Source of the DNA: SAR202 cluster bacterium bin16 | Lineage (GTDB): Bacteria; Chloroflexota; Dehalococcoidia; Lucifugimonadales; Australimonadaceae | Direction of reading: 5' to 3' | Assembly (NCBI GenBank): GCA_002238425.1 | Contig: MPMJ01000006.1 | Location: 29,494 to 93,493, forward strand | Length of the DNA stretch: 64,000 nucleotides | Shown: positions 44,270 to 53,202 of the stretch, in pieces | How the letters are laid out: the number at the start of each line of letters is the position of its first letter | How positions within the stretch are numbered: the stretch's first letter is position 1 | Position numbers and translations under genes: made by a program | The notes under the pieces: generated by a model | Seen by the model: the letters and a program-made list of their open reading frames with translations, nothing else | The model's database searches: none | What the model was told of the DNA's origin: nothing

Positions 44270-47017
44270 ATGAACAAGGACGTGAATCGAAGCGAAAACA
44301 ACCTGTTGGTGTTTATCAGCAGCAGGATGAACAGCGAAATGGAACCTGCCCGCAAGATCGCCGTGGAAGCGGTGAAGAGGGTTGAGTTCGGCCAGCCCTG
44401 GGCTTTCGAATATACTCCAGCGAGTACTGAGACTACGGAGGCTACCTACCTTCGAAAGGTCAGAGAAGCCGACTTCGTGGTGTGGTTGGTAGGGTCGGAA
44501 ACGACTCAGCCTGTCGTCGATGAGATAAACGAGGCAATGGCGTTCGCCCGCAGACTGTTGGTGTTTAAGCTACCCGCGAAACAGCGAGACTCCCAGACAG
44601 AAGAATTGCTTGAACGTGCTGGGGGCTACACCAAGTGGAAAAGCGTCGACTGTATCGAGGACCTGTCGGATACCATCAGTGATTCTTTCGCTGATGCGAT
44701 GGTACAAGCCGTTAGGAACCCATTCATACCAGCTCGAAGGCAGAAGCTCCTACAGGACATCCGTCTCTCCGTCTCCCGTTGCAAAGAACCGCTTCTATCG
44801 CTGGGTGTGGAAGAGTCTGTGGCCGATGAGATGGCAAATGACAGAGATCTGGGCAATGTCCTTGAAACACCTGCTACTGGAGCCTTCACTGTCGTAGGAG
44901 AACAGGGGAGTGGGAAGTCACTCGCAGTCGAGAGGCTGTTCCAGCGAGCAGCAACTGATGCAGCCGAGGACTCCTCCCAGGCGTTCCCCCTCATTGTTCG
45001 GGCTCGAGACTTGGCAGGGCCTTTGACCAAGTTCATCGAGGAGTCTCTTCACGGGTACACCGACCCATACAACCCTCGTGGTTTGTTCATAATCGACGGT
45101 GTGGACGAGCTTGGCCCCAGCCGCGCGACGGACATTCTCCGCCAGGTCGCCGCGTACGTCGATGCCAACTCAGAGGCAACGGTGATCTCTACGACTAGGG
45201 CGTTGCCAGGCATTGGCGTCACGGATCAGCAAATCAAGATAGAGGCGCTGGAGGACAAAGAGAGCCTCAGCTTGGTGGAGAGGGTGCTAGGACGGCCGAT
45301 TGAACCGCGAGACATGCACCTATGGCCACAGTCAATCAGAGAGGCGCGTCGGATTCCTCTGTTCGCAGTCATGATCGGCACCTTACTGCGGGACCAACCT
45401 GATCTCTCTTTTGCCTCCTCCGGGCAAGTGATAAGACAGGTCGCCGACCAGTTGTTGAGGCATGAAGAAGACAATCCAGAGGAGCTCGACCGGCTACTAC
45501 AGATTCTCGCAGCCAAGGCCATCGAGAGCGGAACTCGAGTGAACCCGGATGCTATAACTCCCGTTAGGGCGAAGCAAGCGATGTTGAGAATGTCTCGCGT
45601 GGTCGAGGGAACTACTGATGCCCTTGACTTCGCGCTGCCAGTTTTCCGAGAGTGGTACGCAGCAAGGGCACTGATCGAGGGGACCATCAGCGTCGATAGT
45701 CTTCAATCGCTTTCTGATCGCTGGCTCCCACCCCTGTCTGTTGTGCTCGGCTCTGGCATTGACGACATTGGCGAAGCCATTTTCGCTCACATTGTGTCAA
45801 TAGATCCTGGACTGGCGGGGATTCTCCTGAAGGAGAATACACCTGACTCAACCCGGTTCTGGGGCAAGGTACCAGTTGAGGAGGACCCTCAGTCCTTTGG
45901 CATCAAGGTCAGGGAAGCCATGGCCTTGTGGAAAACTTCCCTTGGAGAGCTGTTTCAAGTGATTGGCCCTGTCAACACCGAGGGTCAAGTCTCCACGTTG
46001 GCCTTAGACAGGGAGGAACGGTACTTGACCACCAGTTGGTATGCTGGGCAGTCTGTATTGGGGAACATCGTTGAGCTACGTGACGTCCTGCCCGACAGGC
46101 GTCCGAACTCCGATTGGCCTGTCATACGTCATTGGGAAATTGATCCGAAACTGAATGGCCCATCCTGGTGGAACTACTTCAAGACACAGAAGCAGCTGTC
46201 TACGTCTCTGTCTGAAGCGCTGCGCGACTATTCCCTAGCTTCAGACTCAATGGACTTCAGACGTGAGCTAACTTGGAATTTCACGCTCCAAGTGTGGCAA
46301 AAGGGAGAGCTACAACAGGAATCCCTAGGCATCGACAGAGTCCTGGAGTACCTGGATTCCTTGGGGCCGAACACCACCGTTGGCTCCCACCAAGGCAGAG
46401 ATTTCAGGCCAGGCGACTTGGAAATTGTCGCTCAGTACCTGTCGGCAATAGTCGAGCAAGGAGGGAACGAGGTCTCAAGCCCGTGGCCAGGCCCCGACCT
46501 TCCGTTTGTCTCCGGTTCCATCTGGAGTCTCTACAGCGAAGAGCAACTTCTCCAACGCGTCAAGGAAGTTTACTCCGGGGCGATTCGTATCTACAGTTCT
46601 ATTGTGGAAAGATGGTTTCCTCGATTCTCTCGCCGATTGCCCTTCTATCGGATCTTTCCCGTCAGGCTGGAGGGATGGGTTAGACTGAGTCGCAAGCCGA
46701 CCGGTCAAACCGGCAGGGATCGGCACCCGGTCCTTGATTGGTATGTTCGGATACTGCCAGAAGTCCAGCCGAATGAAGTGTCGTTTGAGCTGGACCTCCG
46801 TGGCGCCAAGATGGCGGACAAAGAGTTCTTTGATCGCGATGAGCTTTTCGAAGAGGAAAGGGCCGCGTTCGAGGTTCATCGGTCGAACCTGCCAGGTGCT
46901 TTCAGTATGACGTTGACAAGCTCGTCCATGTCTGAGCTCCTGGACCCATATCCCGCGACGGCACTTGCCCACAGTTGGCTACGGCATGACCTCAAGGAGT
47001 TGGGATGGGAACGTTGA
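44270..47017 (+). CDS. DUF4062-like N-terminus plus STAND NTPase, Avs-like candidate
   Basis: 915 residues. Residues 1-150 (LLVFISSRMNSEMEPARKIA, ATYLRKVREADFVVWLVG) have the DUF4062/TIR-like Rossmann fold often used as an effector or signalling domain. A STAND-type NTPase follows: Walker A FTVVGEQGSGKSLAVERLF (about 208-226) and Walker B GLFIIDGVDELGPSRA (about 271-286). The C-terminal ~450 residues are unrecognised and would be the sensor. This is the layout of NLR-like anti-phage ATPases. No strong SD is seen before the ATG. It is single, with no partner gene. Confidence 0.78.
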   Translation: MNKDVNRSENNLLVFISSRMNSEMEPARKIAVEAVKRVEFGQPWAFEYTPASTETTEATYLRKVREADFVVWLVGSETTQPVVDEINEAMAFARRLLVFKLPAKQRDSQTEELLERAGGYTKWKSVDCIEDLSDTISDSFADAMVQAVRNPFIPARRQKLLQDIRLSVSRCKEPLLSLGVEESVADEMANDRDLGNVLETPATGAFTVVGEQGSGKSLAVERLFQRAATDAAEDSSQAFPLIVRARDLAGPLTKFIEESLHGYTDPYNPRGLFIIDGVDELGPSRATDILRQVAAYVDANSEATVISTTRALPGIGVTDQQIKIEALEDKESLSLVERVLGRPIEPRDMHLWPQSIREARRIPLFAVMIGTLLRDQPDLSFASSGQVIRQVADQLLRHEEDNPEELDRLLQILAAKAIESGTRVNPDAITPVRAKQAMLRMSRVVEGTTDALDFALPVFREWYAARALIEGTISVDSLQSLSDRWLPPLSVVLGSGIDDIGEAIFAHIVSIDPGLAGILLKENTPDSTRFWGKVPVEEDPQSFGIKVREAMALWKTSLGELFQVIGPVNTEGQVSTLALDREERYLTTSWYAGQSVLGNIVELRDVLPDRRPNSDWPVIRHWEIDPKLNGPSWWNYFKTQKQLSTSLSEALRDYSLASDSMDFRRELTWNFTLQVWQKGELQQESLGIDRVLEYLDSLGPNTTVGSHQGRDFRPGDLEIVAQYLSAIVEQGGNEVSSPWPGPDLPFVSGSIWSLYSEEQLLQRVKEVYSGAIRIYSSIVERWFPRFSRRLPFYRIFPVRLEGWVRLSRKPTGQTGRDRHPVLDWYVRILPEVQPNEVSFELDLRGAKMADKEFFDRDELFEEERAAFEVHRSNLPGAFSMTLTSSSMSELLDPYPATALAHSWLRHDLKELGWER

Positions 47018-47049
47018 CGCCGCAAAGCAACAGGTGTAGTAGTGTCGCC

Positions 47050-47525
47050 ATGAGTGACCTACCAGTGCAGGACCACCTTGAAGTCGTATGACCGTGGGTG
47101 CACCGCACAGGGATGCGTAGACATCATGTCGTCTCCTCCGCGTAAGAAGTAGCCCCATATGGCGCGCTTGGCGATGGCCCGCGAGCGGTAATCAGACAGA
47201 TCTTCGACGGACATGACAACCTCCGTCTGCGAGTTGCGTCCGGAAGGAGAGCTGTCCATATGCCGTGCCTCCCTCGTGCACGGTCAGGACACCGTCCACG
47301 GCGGGATCACGGATCTCTACCGTGCCGTAGGGCGGCTGCTCGACCAGGTCCTCGGTCTCATCGATGTACTCGAAACCAGACTCAGTGGCGGCGCTGGGTC
47401 GACCACGCCACCTGGACGATGAGCGGCGCGGAGACGTGCTAGAGCTCGTCCCGCATCGGCACCGGACGCAGGACGTAGCGTCCGTGCGCGCTCACCGTCG
47501 GCGAGGTCATGCCGCACATCCGCTG
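47050..47525 (-). pseudogene. decayed copy of the gene at 50928-51362
   Basis: Nearly the whole of the 144-residue gene at 50.9 kb can be followed here in the same orientation, for example RDELQHVSAPL, EIRDPAVDGVL and SRAIAKRAIWGYF. It is broken by several frameshifts and stops, and lacks an internal segment. It lies just downstream of the STAND gene and just before the intact helicase. Confidence 0.85.
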
Positions 47526-47583
47526 TGTCGACTCCAACGCCTCAGTCTCGATGGGGGCTTAAACGCAGAAACTCCCCACATAC

Positions 47584-47619
47584 GGGGGATACCGCCGGTT
47601 GCAACCGGCGGTATCCCCC
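47584..47619. terminator. perfect 36-base palindrome after the helicase gene
   Basis: GGGGGATACCGCCGGTTG is followed at once by its exact complement, with no spacer. It lies 12 bases past the helicase stop on the minus strand. Confidence 0.65.
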
Positions 47620-47630
47620 AACCAAAGCCA

Positions 47631-49925
47631 TCACCCTGATGCTGTGACGAGCTCGGCCTCTCGCTCCCGCTCCATGGTGAGCGCCCATGAGAAGAGCGAC
47701 ACCGAGGGCTCCGGCCTCTTCCGGCTGCGCCGCACCGTCGGAGCCTCGGCCATGAACTCGGCCCACGAGAACAGCGCCTGCTGCGGCTCCGGGGTGTCGT
47801 GGCGACCGTTGCCCGGGACAGGCTCGGCCGTCGGCCCCACGCCGATGGTGCTGCCGCCGACCTCGATGGTCTCCGGCTCGGGTTCCGGGACCTGCCAGCC
47901 GTCGTCGACCAGGTACTCCTCGGCGGTGGACTCGGCGTCCCGCGCAGCCGCGAATACCGACTCCACCGTCTCCGCCTCATCCTCCTCGCCGTTCACGATC
48001 TTGCGCGCCAGCGCGAGCATGAGGTCGTCTCCGTCGTCGCCGTAGGCGGCCAGGCCGTCCTCCGGCAGCTCGCCCTCCACTGCCAGCGACGACTGGAGCT
48101 TCTTCGCTACCAGCTTCAGGGCGTCGGCCTGTAGGCTGTTCCTGTAGGCCATAAAGACCACCCGCACCGGCCTCGTCTGGCCGATGCGCCACGAGCGGCG
48201 CGACGCTTGTCTCATGACGTAGACGCTGTAGTCGGTCTCAAACCAGACCAGCGTTGGAAAGTCGATCAGGTCGAGGCCCGTCTGCACCAGCCTGGGGTGG
48301 CAGATGAGCACGTCGATGCCCTTCTGAACCTGCTCGGCGACCCACGCCTCGCGCCGCTCAGGCGCGACCGCATCGGCCTTCATCACCGCCACCCGGAAGC
48401 CGTGCCGGGTGAGCATGTCCTCCATCCGTCCGGTGATGTCGCGCGTGCCGGTGTGCGTGGCGTAGACCAGCACCCGACGCCCCTCCAGGCGCTCGGCGGC
48501 CACGAGGTCGACCAGCGCCTTCTCCTTGGGATACGACCGCTCCTCGGAGAGCGGGGGCACCGCCGCGATGGGGTCGCCCGTCGCGGGGTCAAAGACGGTC
48601 TCGCCCCGCGTGCAGCCGTCCGGGTAGGCGAGCAGCGTCTGCAGGTAGGTGGCCAGCAGCCGCTTGGACCCGGTCGCCAGCGCCGCGCCGAGGGCCTGCT
48701 TCAGCGCCCCGTAGAGCGTGTCGTAGGCCGAGCGCTGGGAGAACCCCGTGTAATCCGGGTCGGAGTCCATGGTCGAGAGCAGCACCCGCTCCTCGTACGG
48801 GGGCAGCCCGGACGCCACGTCCGAGAGCCGCAGGAAGATGGAGTTGCCGATCAGGTGGAAGAGGGCAGACGGGGCGAGGCCGGGACGCTCGCGCACCACC
48901 TTGCGGTAGCGGCGCCTCCGGCTGTTGCGCCCGTCCTCGACGGGGGAGTCGTCGCCCTGCTTGTAGACCGTCTCCTCGGTGAATCCGTAACGGTCGATCC
49001 AGCGCCCCTCCTCCGAGTGCTTGAACTCGGTGCGGATCTCAGGGGAGAACCGGTAGAGGAGGTGGAAGAGGGTGCTGGCGTAGCCACCCATCAGCGTGCC
49101 GGAGAGCGTGAGCGAGCGGCCGCACGACTCCGCGAGCACGCCGGCCGCGATGCCCTGGGCCGAGCCGCGAGACTTATACTCATGCACCTCGTCACCTACA
49201 AAGAGGTCGAAGAATCCCCGCATCCGGTGCTTGACGTAGTCGGCGAGCGGGTAGCGGCGGGGGCCGCTGTTGTCCGCCTGCCAGAGCGGGGAGCCGCACG
49301 CGTCGCAGACGCGCCGCCTCCGGGAGAGGTCCTTCAGGGAGAGGGGAACGCCCTCCTTGTCGAGGACCTGCTCCCCGCAGGCCGGGCAGCAGGGGATGCG
49401 GAAGGGGGCGCCCGTCTCCTCGTCCCGCACGAGCCTTCCGCCCGACACTGCCCACCGCTCGTTGACGGCGGGCTGCCAGCGGTAGGAGAGCTTCGCCTTC
49501 TCACGCGACATGACCGCGAAGAGCGGGGACGAGCCGGGGAGGAGGCGGAGGCGCTCGAGGTCTGTGATCGAACCGACGATGGCGGCGCGGGCGCCGGGCA
49601 CCGTCTCCTCCACCTCGCGCTTCCACTTCGGCACGAGGTGCGGCGGGCAGAGCACCAGCACGCGCCTGAAGCCAGCGGCGTGGGCGGCGCTCGCGGCGAT
49701 GAAAGTTTTTCCGGTTCCCATCTCGCCGACCACGGTCGTGCCCTGGTTGGCGCCGAGGGAGAGGGCCGCGCCGCGTATGGCGTCCGCCTGCGCGCCGAGC
49801 GGGTTGCGCAGGAGCGCGGGGAGCCGGACGGCCTGCTCGGAGGGCCGGTAGAGGGGCGGGTACGACTCCACCACCCGCTGGGCGATGGAGTCCCTGAATG
49901 TGTCGATGAATCCTGCAAGGTCCAT
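47631..49925 (-). CDS. SNF2/DEAD-type helicase of the mobile element
   Basis: 764 residues from the ATG at 49925 (AAGGAG upstream). Walker A is VGEMGTGKTFIAA (about 65-77), the DEAH-box variant GDEVHEYKS is near 245, and motif VI is RRSWRIGQTRPVRVVF (about 575). A four-Cys zinc-binding insert (CCPACGEQV ... VCDACGSPL) lies between motifs I and II. The C-terminus is acidic and low complexity. It is the last gene of a minus-strand operon headed by an XRE regulator. Two broken relatives of its 3' end lie at 39.5-39.9 kb. Its role is probably in element replication or transfer rather than defence, by inference from context. Confidence 0.85.
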   Translation of the reverse strand: MDLAGFIDTFRDSIAQRVVESYPPLYRPSEQAVRLPALLRNPLGAQADAIRGAALSLGANQGTTVVGEMGTGKTFIAASAAHAAGFRRVLVLCPPHLVPKWKREVEETVPGARAAIVGSITDLERLRLLPGSSPLFAVMSREKAKLSYRWQPAVNERWAVSGGRLVRDEETGAPFRIPCCPACGEQVLDKEGVPLSLKDLSRRRRVCDACGSPLWQADNSGPRRYPLADYVKHRMRGFFDLFVGDEVHEYKSRGSAQGIAAGVLAESCGRSLTLSGTLMGGYASTLFHLLYRFSPEIRTEFKHSEEGRWIDRYGFTEETVYKQGDDSPVEDGRNSRRRRYRKVVRERPGLAPSALFHLIGNSIFLRLSDVASGLPPYEERVLLSTMDSDPDYTGFSQRSAYDTLYGALKQALGAALATGSKRLLATYLQTLLAYPDGCTRGETVFDPATGDPIAAVPPLSEERSYPKEKALVDLVAAERLEGRRVLVYATHTGTRDITGRMEDMLTRHGFRVAVMKADAVAPERREAWVAEQVQKGIDVLICHPRLVQTGLDLIDFPTLVWFETDYSVYVMRQASRRSWRIGQTRPVRVVFMAYRNSLQADALKLVAKKLQSSLAVEGELPEDGLAAYGDDGDDLMLALARKIVNGEEDEAETVESVFAAARDAESTAEEYLVDDGWQVPEPEPETIEVGGSTIGVGPTAEPVPGNGRHDTPEPQQALFSWAEFMAEAPTVRRSRKRPEPSVSLFSWALTMEREREAELVTASG

Positions 49926-50129
49926 GGGGTTCTTCTCCTTGTGTTCGTGGGGTGTCCCACGGACTTCAGGAGAAGCCGCCTGCGCCTGTCTCCAGTAGGG
50001 AGATGGCGCACGGGCACACCACCCCTCCATGCGCAGCACGGAGGAAGAGGGTGCGCCTGGAGGCAGTTCCTGCGAGCGCCCGCGGGGGCACCCTCTCGTC
50101 GTGTGGTTTGCTGGATGCGATGCGGACGC

Positions 50130-50549
50130 TCAGTCCGTCTCGTCCTCGAAGGCATCGTCCTGCTCGTCCGCGGTTGTCCTGTGCTGGAAGGGGACGATGC
50201 CCTTGCCGCGCCGGGTCTCGGCAGCGGTCTTCGCCCGGTCGCTCTTGGCCTTCTTGACCATGCCGGCGTGCTGGGCGTAGATGCGGGCCATGACGCGCGG
50301 CGGGATGTAGAGGCGCACCATGCCCTCGGGCGTGAAGGCTTCGAGGAAGCCGTGGTAGCCGTCGTCGGTGCGGCACGTCTCGACGACGAACGTCGTCACG
50401 CGGTTCACCAGCGGGATGGTCTCCTTGACGGTGCTCTGCCGCGTCTGCAGGCCGGGGAGGTTGGCGATGCTGCCGCGCATCCGGTCGATGATGGGCTGGC
50501 CCGCCGAGGCCGCCGCGATCACTTGCTCTGTCATGCTCTGTTCGGTCAT
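50130..50549 (-). CDS. conserved-looking hypothetical protein
   Basis: 139 residues from the ATG at 50549, with GAGGAGAA upstream. It starts MTEQSMTEQVIAAASAG. A beta-rich middle (VTTFVVETCRTDDGYHGFLE) is followed by a basic helix (AGMVKKAKSDRAKTAAETRR) and an acidic tail. No family recognised. It sits between the 99-residue gene and the helicase, in the same direction. Confidence 0.7.
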   Translation of the reverse strand: MTEQSMTEQVIAAASAGQPIIDRMRGSIANLPGLQTRQSTVKETIPLVNRVTTFVVETCRTDDGYHGFLEAFTPEGMVRLYIPPRVMARIYAQHAGMVKKAKSDRAKTAAETRRGKGIVPFQHRTTADEQDDAFEDETD

Positions 50550-50631
50550 GGGTCGTTCTCCTCGTTGGTGAGTGCGGGAGGTCTCCAGAGCGGAGCCCTC
50601 CCGCACGTCGGGAATGGTCTGCGTGACCACG

Positions 50632-50931
50632 TCAGTTCGGCGAAGCGCCGAGCGCGAAGCGCAGTTGTACGCTCGCCGGTGCGGCCTCTCCCTGCGGGGA
50701 TCGGCTGTGGGCTGCGTCCTCCTGCCGGTCCCGCCACGCGCGCCAGGGCGACGTGGGCGGTTCCGGCCGTGATGCTCTCCTCTGAGCGACGATGCGCGCC
50801 GTCACGCTCGACCTTGCGGTGCACGCCCACCTGGCGGTCGGATGACCGCGGGGCGCGCCGCACAGGCAGCGTTCCTCGTCCCCGTCGTCCCGGTGGCGGA
50901 CGACGAGGCCGAGGGATACGTAGACCATCAT
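50632..50931 (-). CDS. small hypothetical protein
   Basis: 99 residues. The ATG overlaps the previous stop (ATGA at 50928-50931). It starts MMVYVSLGLVVRHRDDG, then CLCGAPRGHP, an Arg-rich segment and a Ser/Pro-rich end. The first 30 residues look protein-like; the rest could be an over-extended frame. Unknown function. Confidence 0.5.
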   Translation of the reverse strand: MMVYVSLGLVVRHRDDGDEERCLCGAPRGHPTARWACTARSSVTARIVAQRRASRPEPPTSPWRAWRDRQEDAAHSRSPQGEAAPASVQLRFALGASPN

Positions 50932-51362
50932 GCCGGCCCCCTCTCGTAGAAGTAGCCGCGTATGGCTCGCTTGGCGATGGCGCGCCAGCGCCGCGAACCC
51001 TCGATCGAGCCCCGCCAGTCGACGGGCTCGGTGACGAGCCGCAGCAGCTCGCGGTAGTCGGCCATCTCCTCGACGGACATCGCCACCTCCGTCTGCGACC
51101 TGCGCTTACGGGAGAGCTGGCCGTAGGCCGTGCCGCCCTCGTGCATGGTCAGGACCCCGTCCACCGCGGGGTCGCGTATCTCGACCGTGCCGCAGAGCGG
51201 CTGCTCGATCAGGTCCTCGATCTCATCCAGGTACTCGAACCAGACCCAGCGCTGCCGCTGGGCCGACCACGCCACCTGGACGACCAGGGGCGCGGAGATG
51301 TGCTGGAGCTCGTCCCGCACCGGCACCGGACGCGGTGCGTAGCGCACCTTCGGCGAGGTCAT
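50928..51362 (-). CDS. conserved element protein, unknown
   Basis: 144 residues. It contains RDELQHISAPLVVQVAWSAQ, WVWFEYLDEIEDLIEQPLCG and RRWRAIAKRAIRGYF. A decayed second copy lies at 47.05-47.53 kb, showing that this gene belongs to a module that was once duplicated. ATGA overlaps on both sides. The Trp-rich beta-strand pattern suggests a small domain that binds protein or nucleic acid, but no family is recognised. Confidence 0.75.
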   Translation of the reverse strand: MTSPKVRYAPRPVPVRDELQHISAPLVVQVAWSAQRQRWVWFEYLDEIEDLIEQPLCGTVEIRDPAVDGVLTMHEGGTAYGQLSRKRRSQTEVAMSVEEMADYRELLRLVTEPVDWRGSIEGSRRWRAIAKRAIRGYFYERGPA

Positions 51363-51541
51363 GCCCCACCCCCGTTGCGCCGCATGGCGGCCGCGATCCG
51401 GTCGAAGAGCTCACGGTCGTCCATGCGGTTGATGCGGTCGCTGTCCTGCCTGCGCCAGCGGGGCTGTGCAGGCCTGGGCGTGCGCTCGATGTACGGCTCG
51501 TTTCCCACTCTCTTGAAGAGCGCCGGTGCGTGCGTGGTCAT
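51359..51541 (-). CDS. small hypothetical protein
   Basis: 60 residues (MTTHAPALFKRVGNEPYIER...). Both ends overlap neighbours by ATGA, which is strong support for translation. Arg-rich middle (RWRRQDSDRINRM), then a helix ELFDRIAAAMRR. Unknown function. Confidence 0.65.
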   Translation of the reverse strand: MTTHAPALFKRVGNEPYIERTPRPAQPRWRRQDSDRINRMDDRELFDRIAAAMRRNGGGA

Positions 51542-51936
51542 GCCGCACCTCCCTCGCGGTACGCGCTGGCGAAGAAGAGGTCGTCGGGGGAGACCCCGAG
51601 GGCGGCGCTGAGCGCCTCGATGGTCTTCAGGGATGCGCCCCGATGGTGTGAGACGATCTTGCCCAGCGTGTCCTCCGCCAGGCCGATCCTGCGGCTGAGG
51701 GCGCGCTGGGTGAGCTCCAGGCGCTCGGATGCCGCGAAGAAGACGTCGCGGTTGAGCAGCCGCACGGGCCTGCGGCCCATGCCGGGCCTGTCGCGATGCT
51801 TGCTCACGCTCGCGCGGACGGCGCCGGCGAGCCGCTCGGCGGCGGCCTGCCATGACACGGTGCCCATGCGGGCGCTGTGGACGTCGCGCAATGCCAGCTG
51901 GAGCTGGCGGGTGCTCTGGATGAGGTAGGTGGCCAT
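51538..51936 (-). CDS. XRE-family regulator
   Basis: 132 residues. The C-terminal HTH reads LELTQRALSRRIGLAEDTLG and GASLKTIEALSAALGVSPDD, typical of the Cro/CI fold. The N-terminal half is helical and may dimerise. It heads a run of four overlapping genes (51936 to 50632), with the 50.1 kb gene and helicase beyond, so it probably controls the operon. Confidence 0.85.
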   Translation of the reverse strand: MATYLIQSTRQLQLALRDVHSARMGTVSWQAAAERLAGAVRASVSKHRDRPGMGRRPVRLLNRDVFFAASERLELTQRALSRRIGLAEDTLGKIVSHHRGASLKTIEALSAALGVSPDDLFFASAYREGGAA

Positions 51937-52075
51937 GGCTACACCCCCCCGCGCTGCCGGGGAGCGAAGCCCGGGGCATGGTCATGGAGTCCTCGTGGGC
52001 CGTATACGTTCCGTGCTAGCATGGGTCGTACCTCCTGTTGCGCCGGGCCATGACTGCCTCTGCCGCGCAGGAGCA

Positions 52076-52109
52076 GAGAGGCCGGGGAGTTCGCCCTCCC
52101 CGGCCTCTC
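52076..52109. terminator. strong 14-bp hairpin
   Basis: Perfect stem GAGAGGCCGGGGAG/CTCCCCGGCCTCTC with a 6-base loop. It lies 140 bases upstream of the XRE gene and probably insulates the operon from the repeat region. Confidence 0.7.
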
Positions 52110-52139
52110 GCTATCCCTACCGTTTCTTTCCTCGGTCCC

Positions 52140-53080
52140 CGCGATGACGTCGGCGGGAACCCTCGTGTGGTGGAAGCCGCGCTCATGCGGGCGGCGTCAC
52201 CGTGTTCCGGTCAGTGCTTGCGCACCTCCTCGGTGTTGCGTTGCCCCACGCCGCCATCCGTGGCGGTGGGCGTGTTCGATGGCGTTGTGAAACGGACAGA
52301 CGTCGCCCCGGTGTGGATACCTGGCATGGGAGACGGAGCGTTGTGGGATGGGTATGGCCGGCCTGCGCGCAGTTCGAACGCGGAGCGGCCGTGGCGGGAG
52401 ACATGCGGAACCGACCGGGACCCTTCGGTGGGGAGCCGGTTGCGGTCAGCGATGGAAGATGGTGTGGCGAGGCGGGCGCCCGCTGCGGACACCCTCGCGT
52501 GTCATGCGACGGCGGCGCTGGGTGCCGCGCCAACGCCGCCGTCAGGTCAGACGCGCCGCTTCGCTCGAGGGAGGATCGGGACCCGGCGCACCGCACAACG
52601 GAGCCGTGGCAGTTATCCTACCCCCTGGTGGTGGGGTGTCGGTTCAGCAGCCATGGCCGGCACTCCATCGCCACGACGGGGAGGGAGAGAGGCCGTCAGG
52701 TGCTTGCGGAACCAGCCGGAACCCTGCGGTGGGGAAGCCAGTCGCTGCGCCAGCGTCACAATCATCTGCGGCAGACGGGTGCGTGAGAAGAAGCCTCGGC
52801 GTCGGCAACGGTCCACGCCGCGCACGCGAGGCAGCACGCCAGGGCATCACTCCCGCTCCGGCGCTGTGTGAGGCGAGGCTTTTCGGGATGCCTGCCCAGT
52901 GTGTTCCGGCTTCGATGCGGCTCGGGGAGAGCAGTGCTCGATCCCTCCTGCCGTATCCCGCAACGGGAAAGCGGTTCGTCCCTCTGTGGTCCGCCGTCGG
53001 GAGAGCAGAGCTCGATCCTCATGGCAGTCCCGGGTCAGGGAACAGACCCCCAGCATTCTCAGGTGCGAATGCTGGCAAGC
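52140..53080. repeat. repeat-rich apparently non-coding region, possible origin
   Basis: No convincing gene. Two ~50-base direct repeats (52403-52453 and 52704-52754, about 80% alike, both containing TGCGGAACC...GGTGGGGA) and a shorter third relative near 52150. A second pair (52922-52966 and 52996-53040) shares GGGAGAGCAG...CTCGATCC. The region lies between the element's XRE operon and its transfer-type genes, where an iteron origin or oriT would be expected. Confidence 0.55.
53050..53075. other. 9-bp inverted repeat, candidate nick-site hairpin
   Basis: CCAGCATTC and GAATGCTGG are separated by 8 bases, a perfect match. It lies at the edge of the repeat-rich region, next to transfer-type genes. 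Confidence 0.4.
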
Positions 53081-53202
53081 CAAACAACAGACCCAGTATC
53101 CCGCTGGACATCCGCCCCAATCAAGGCTCTCCGGCCATCGCCCCGCACATCGCTCGCAACGACAATGCAGCGATGCAGCAGGTTTCGCGCAGCAGCGGAG
53201 AC

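Noticed and set aside
48207..51611. 1134-codon plus-strand frame opposite the helicase operon
   Set aside because: It is antisense to several supported genes with SDs and ATGA overlaps. Composition is Arg/Gly/Val-rich, as expected of a GC-rich mirror frame.
52860..53180. CRISPR array
   Set aside because: Only two copies of each repeat, unequal spacing and imperfect identity. No cas genes in the window.
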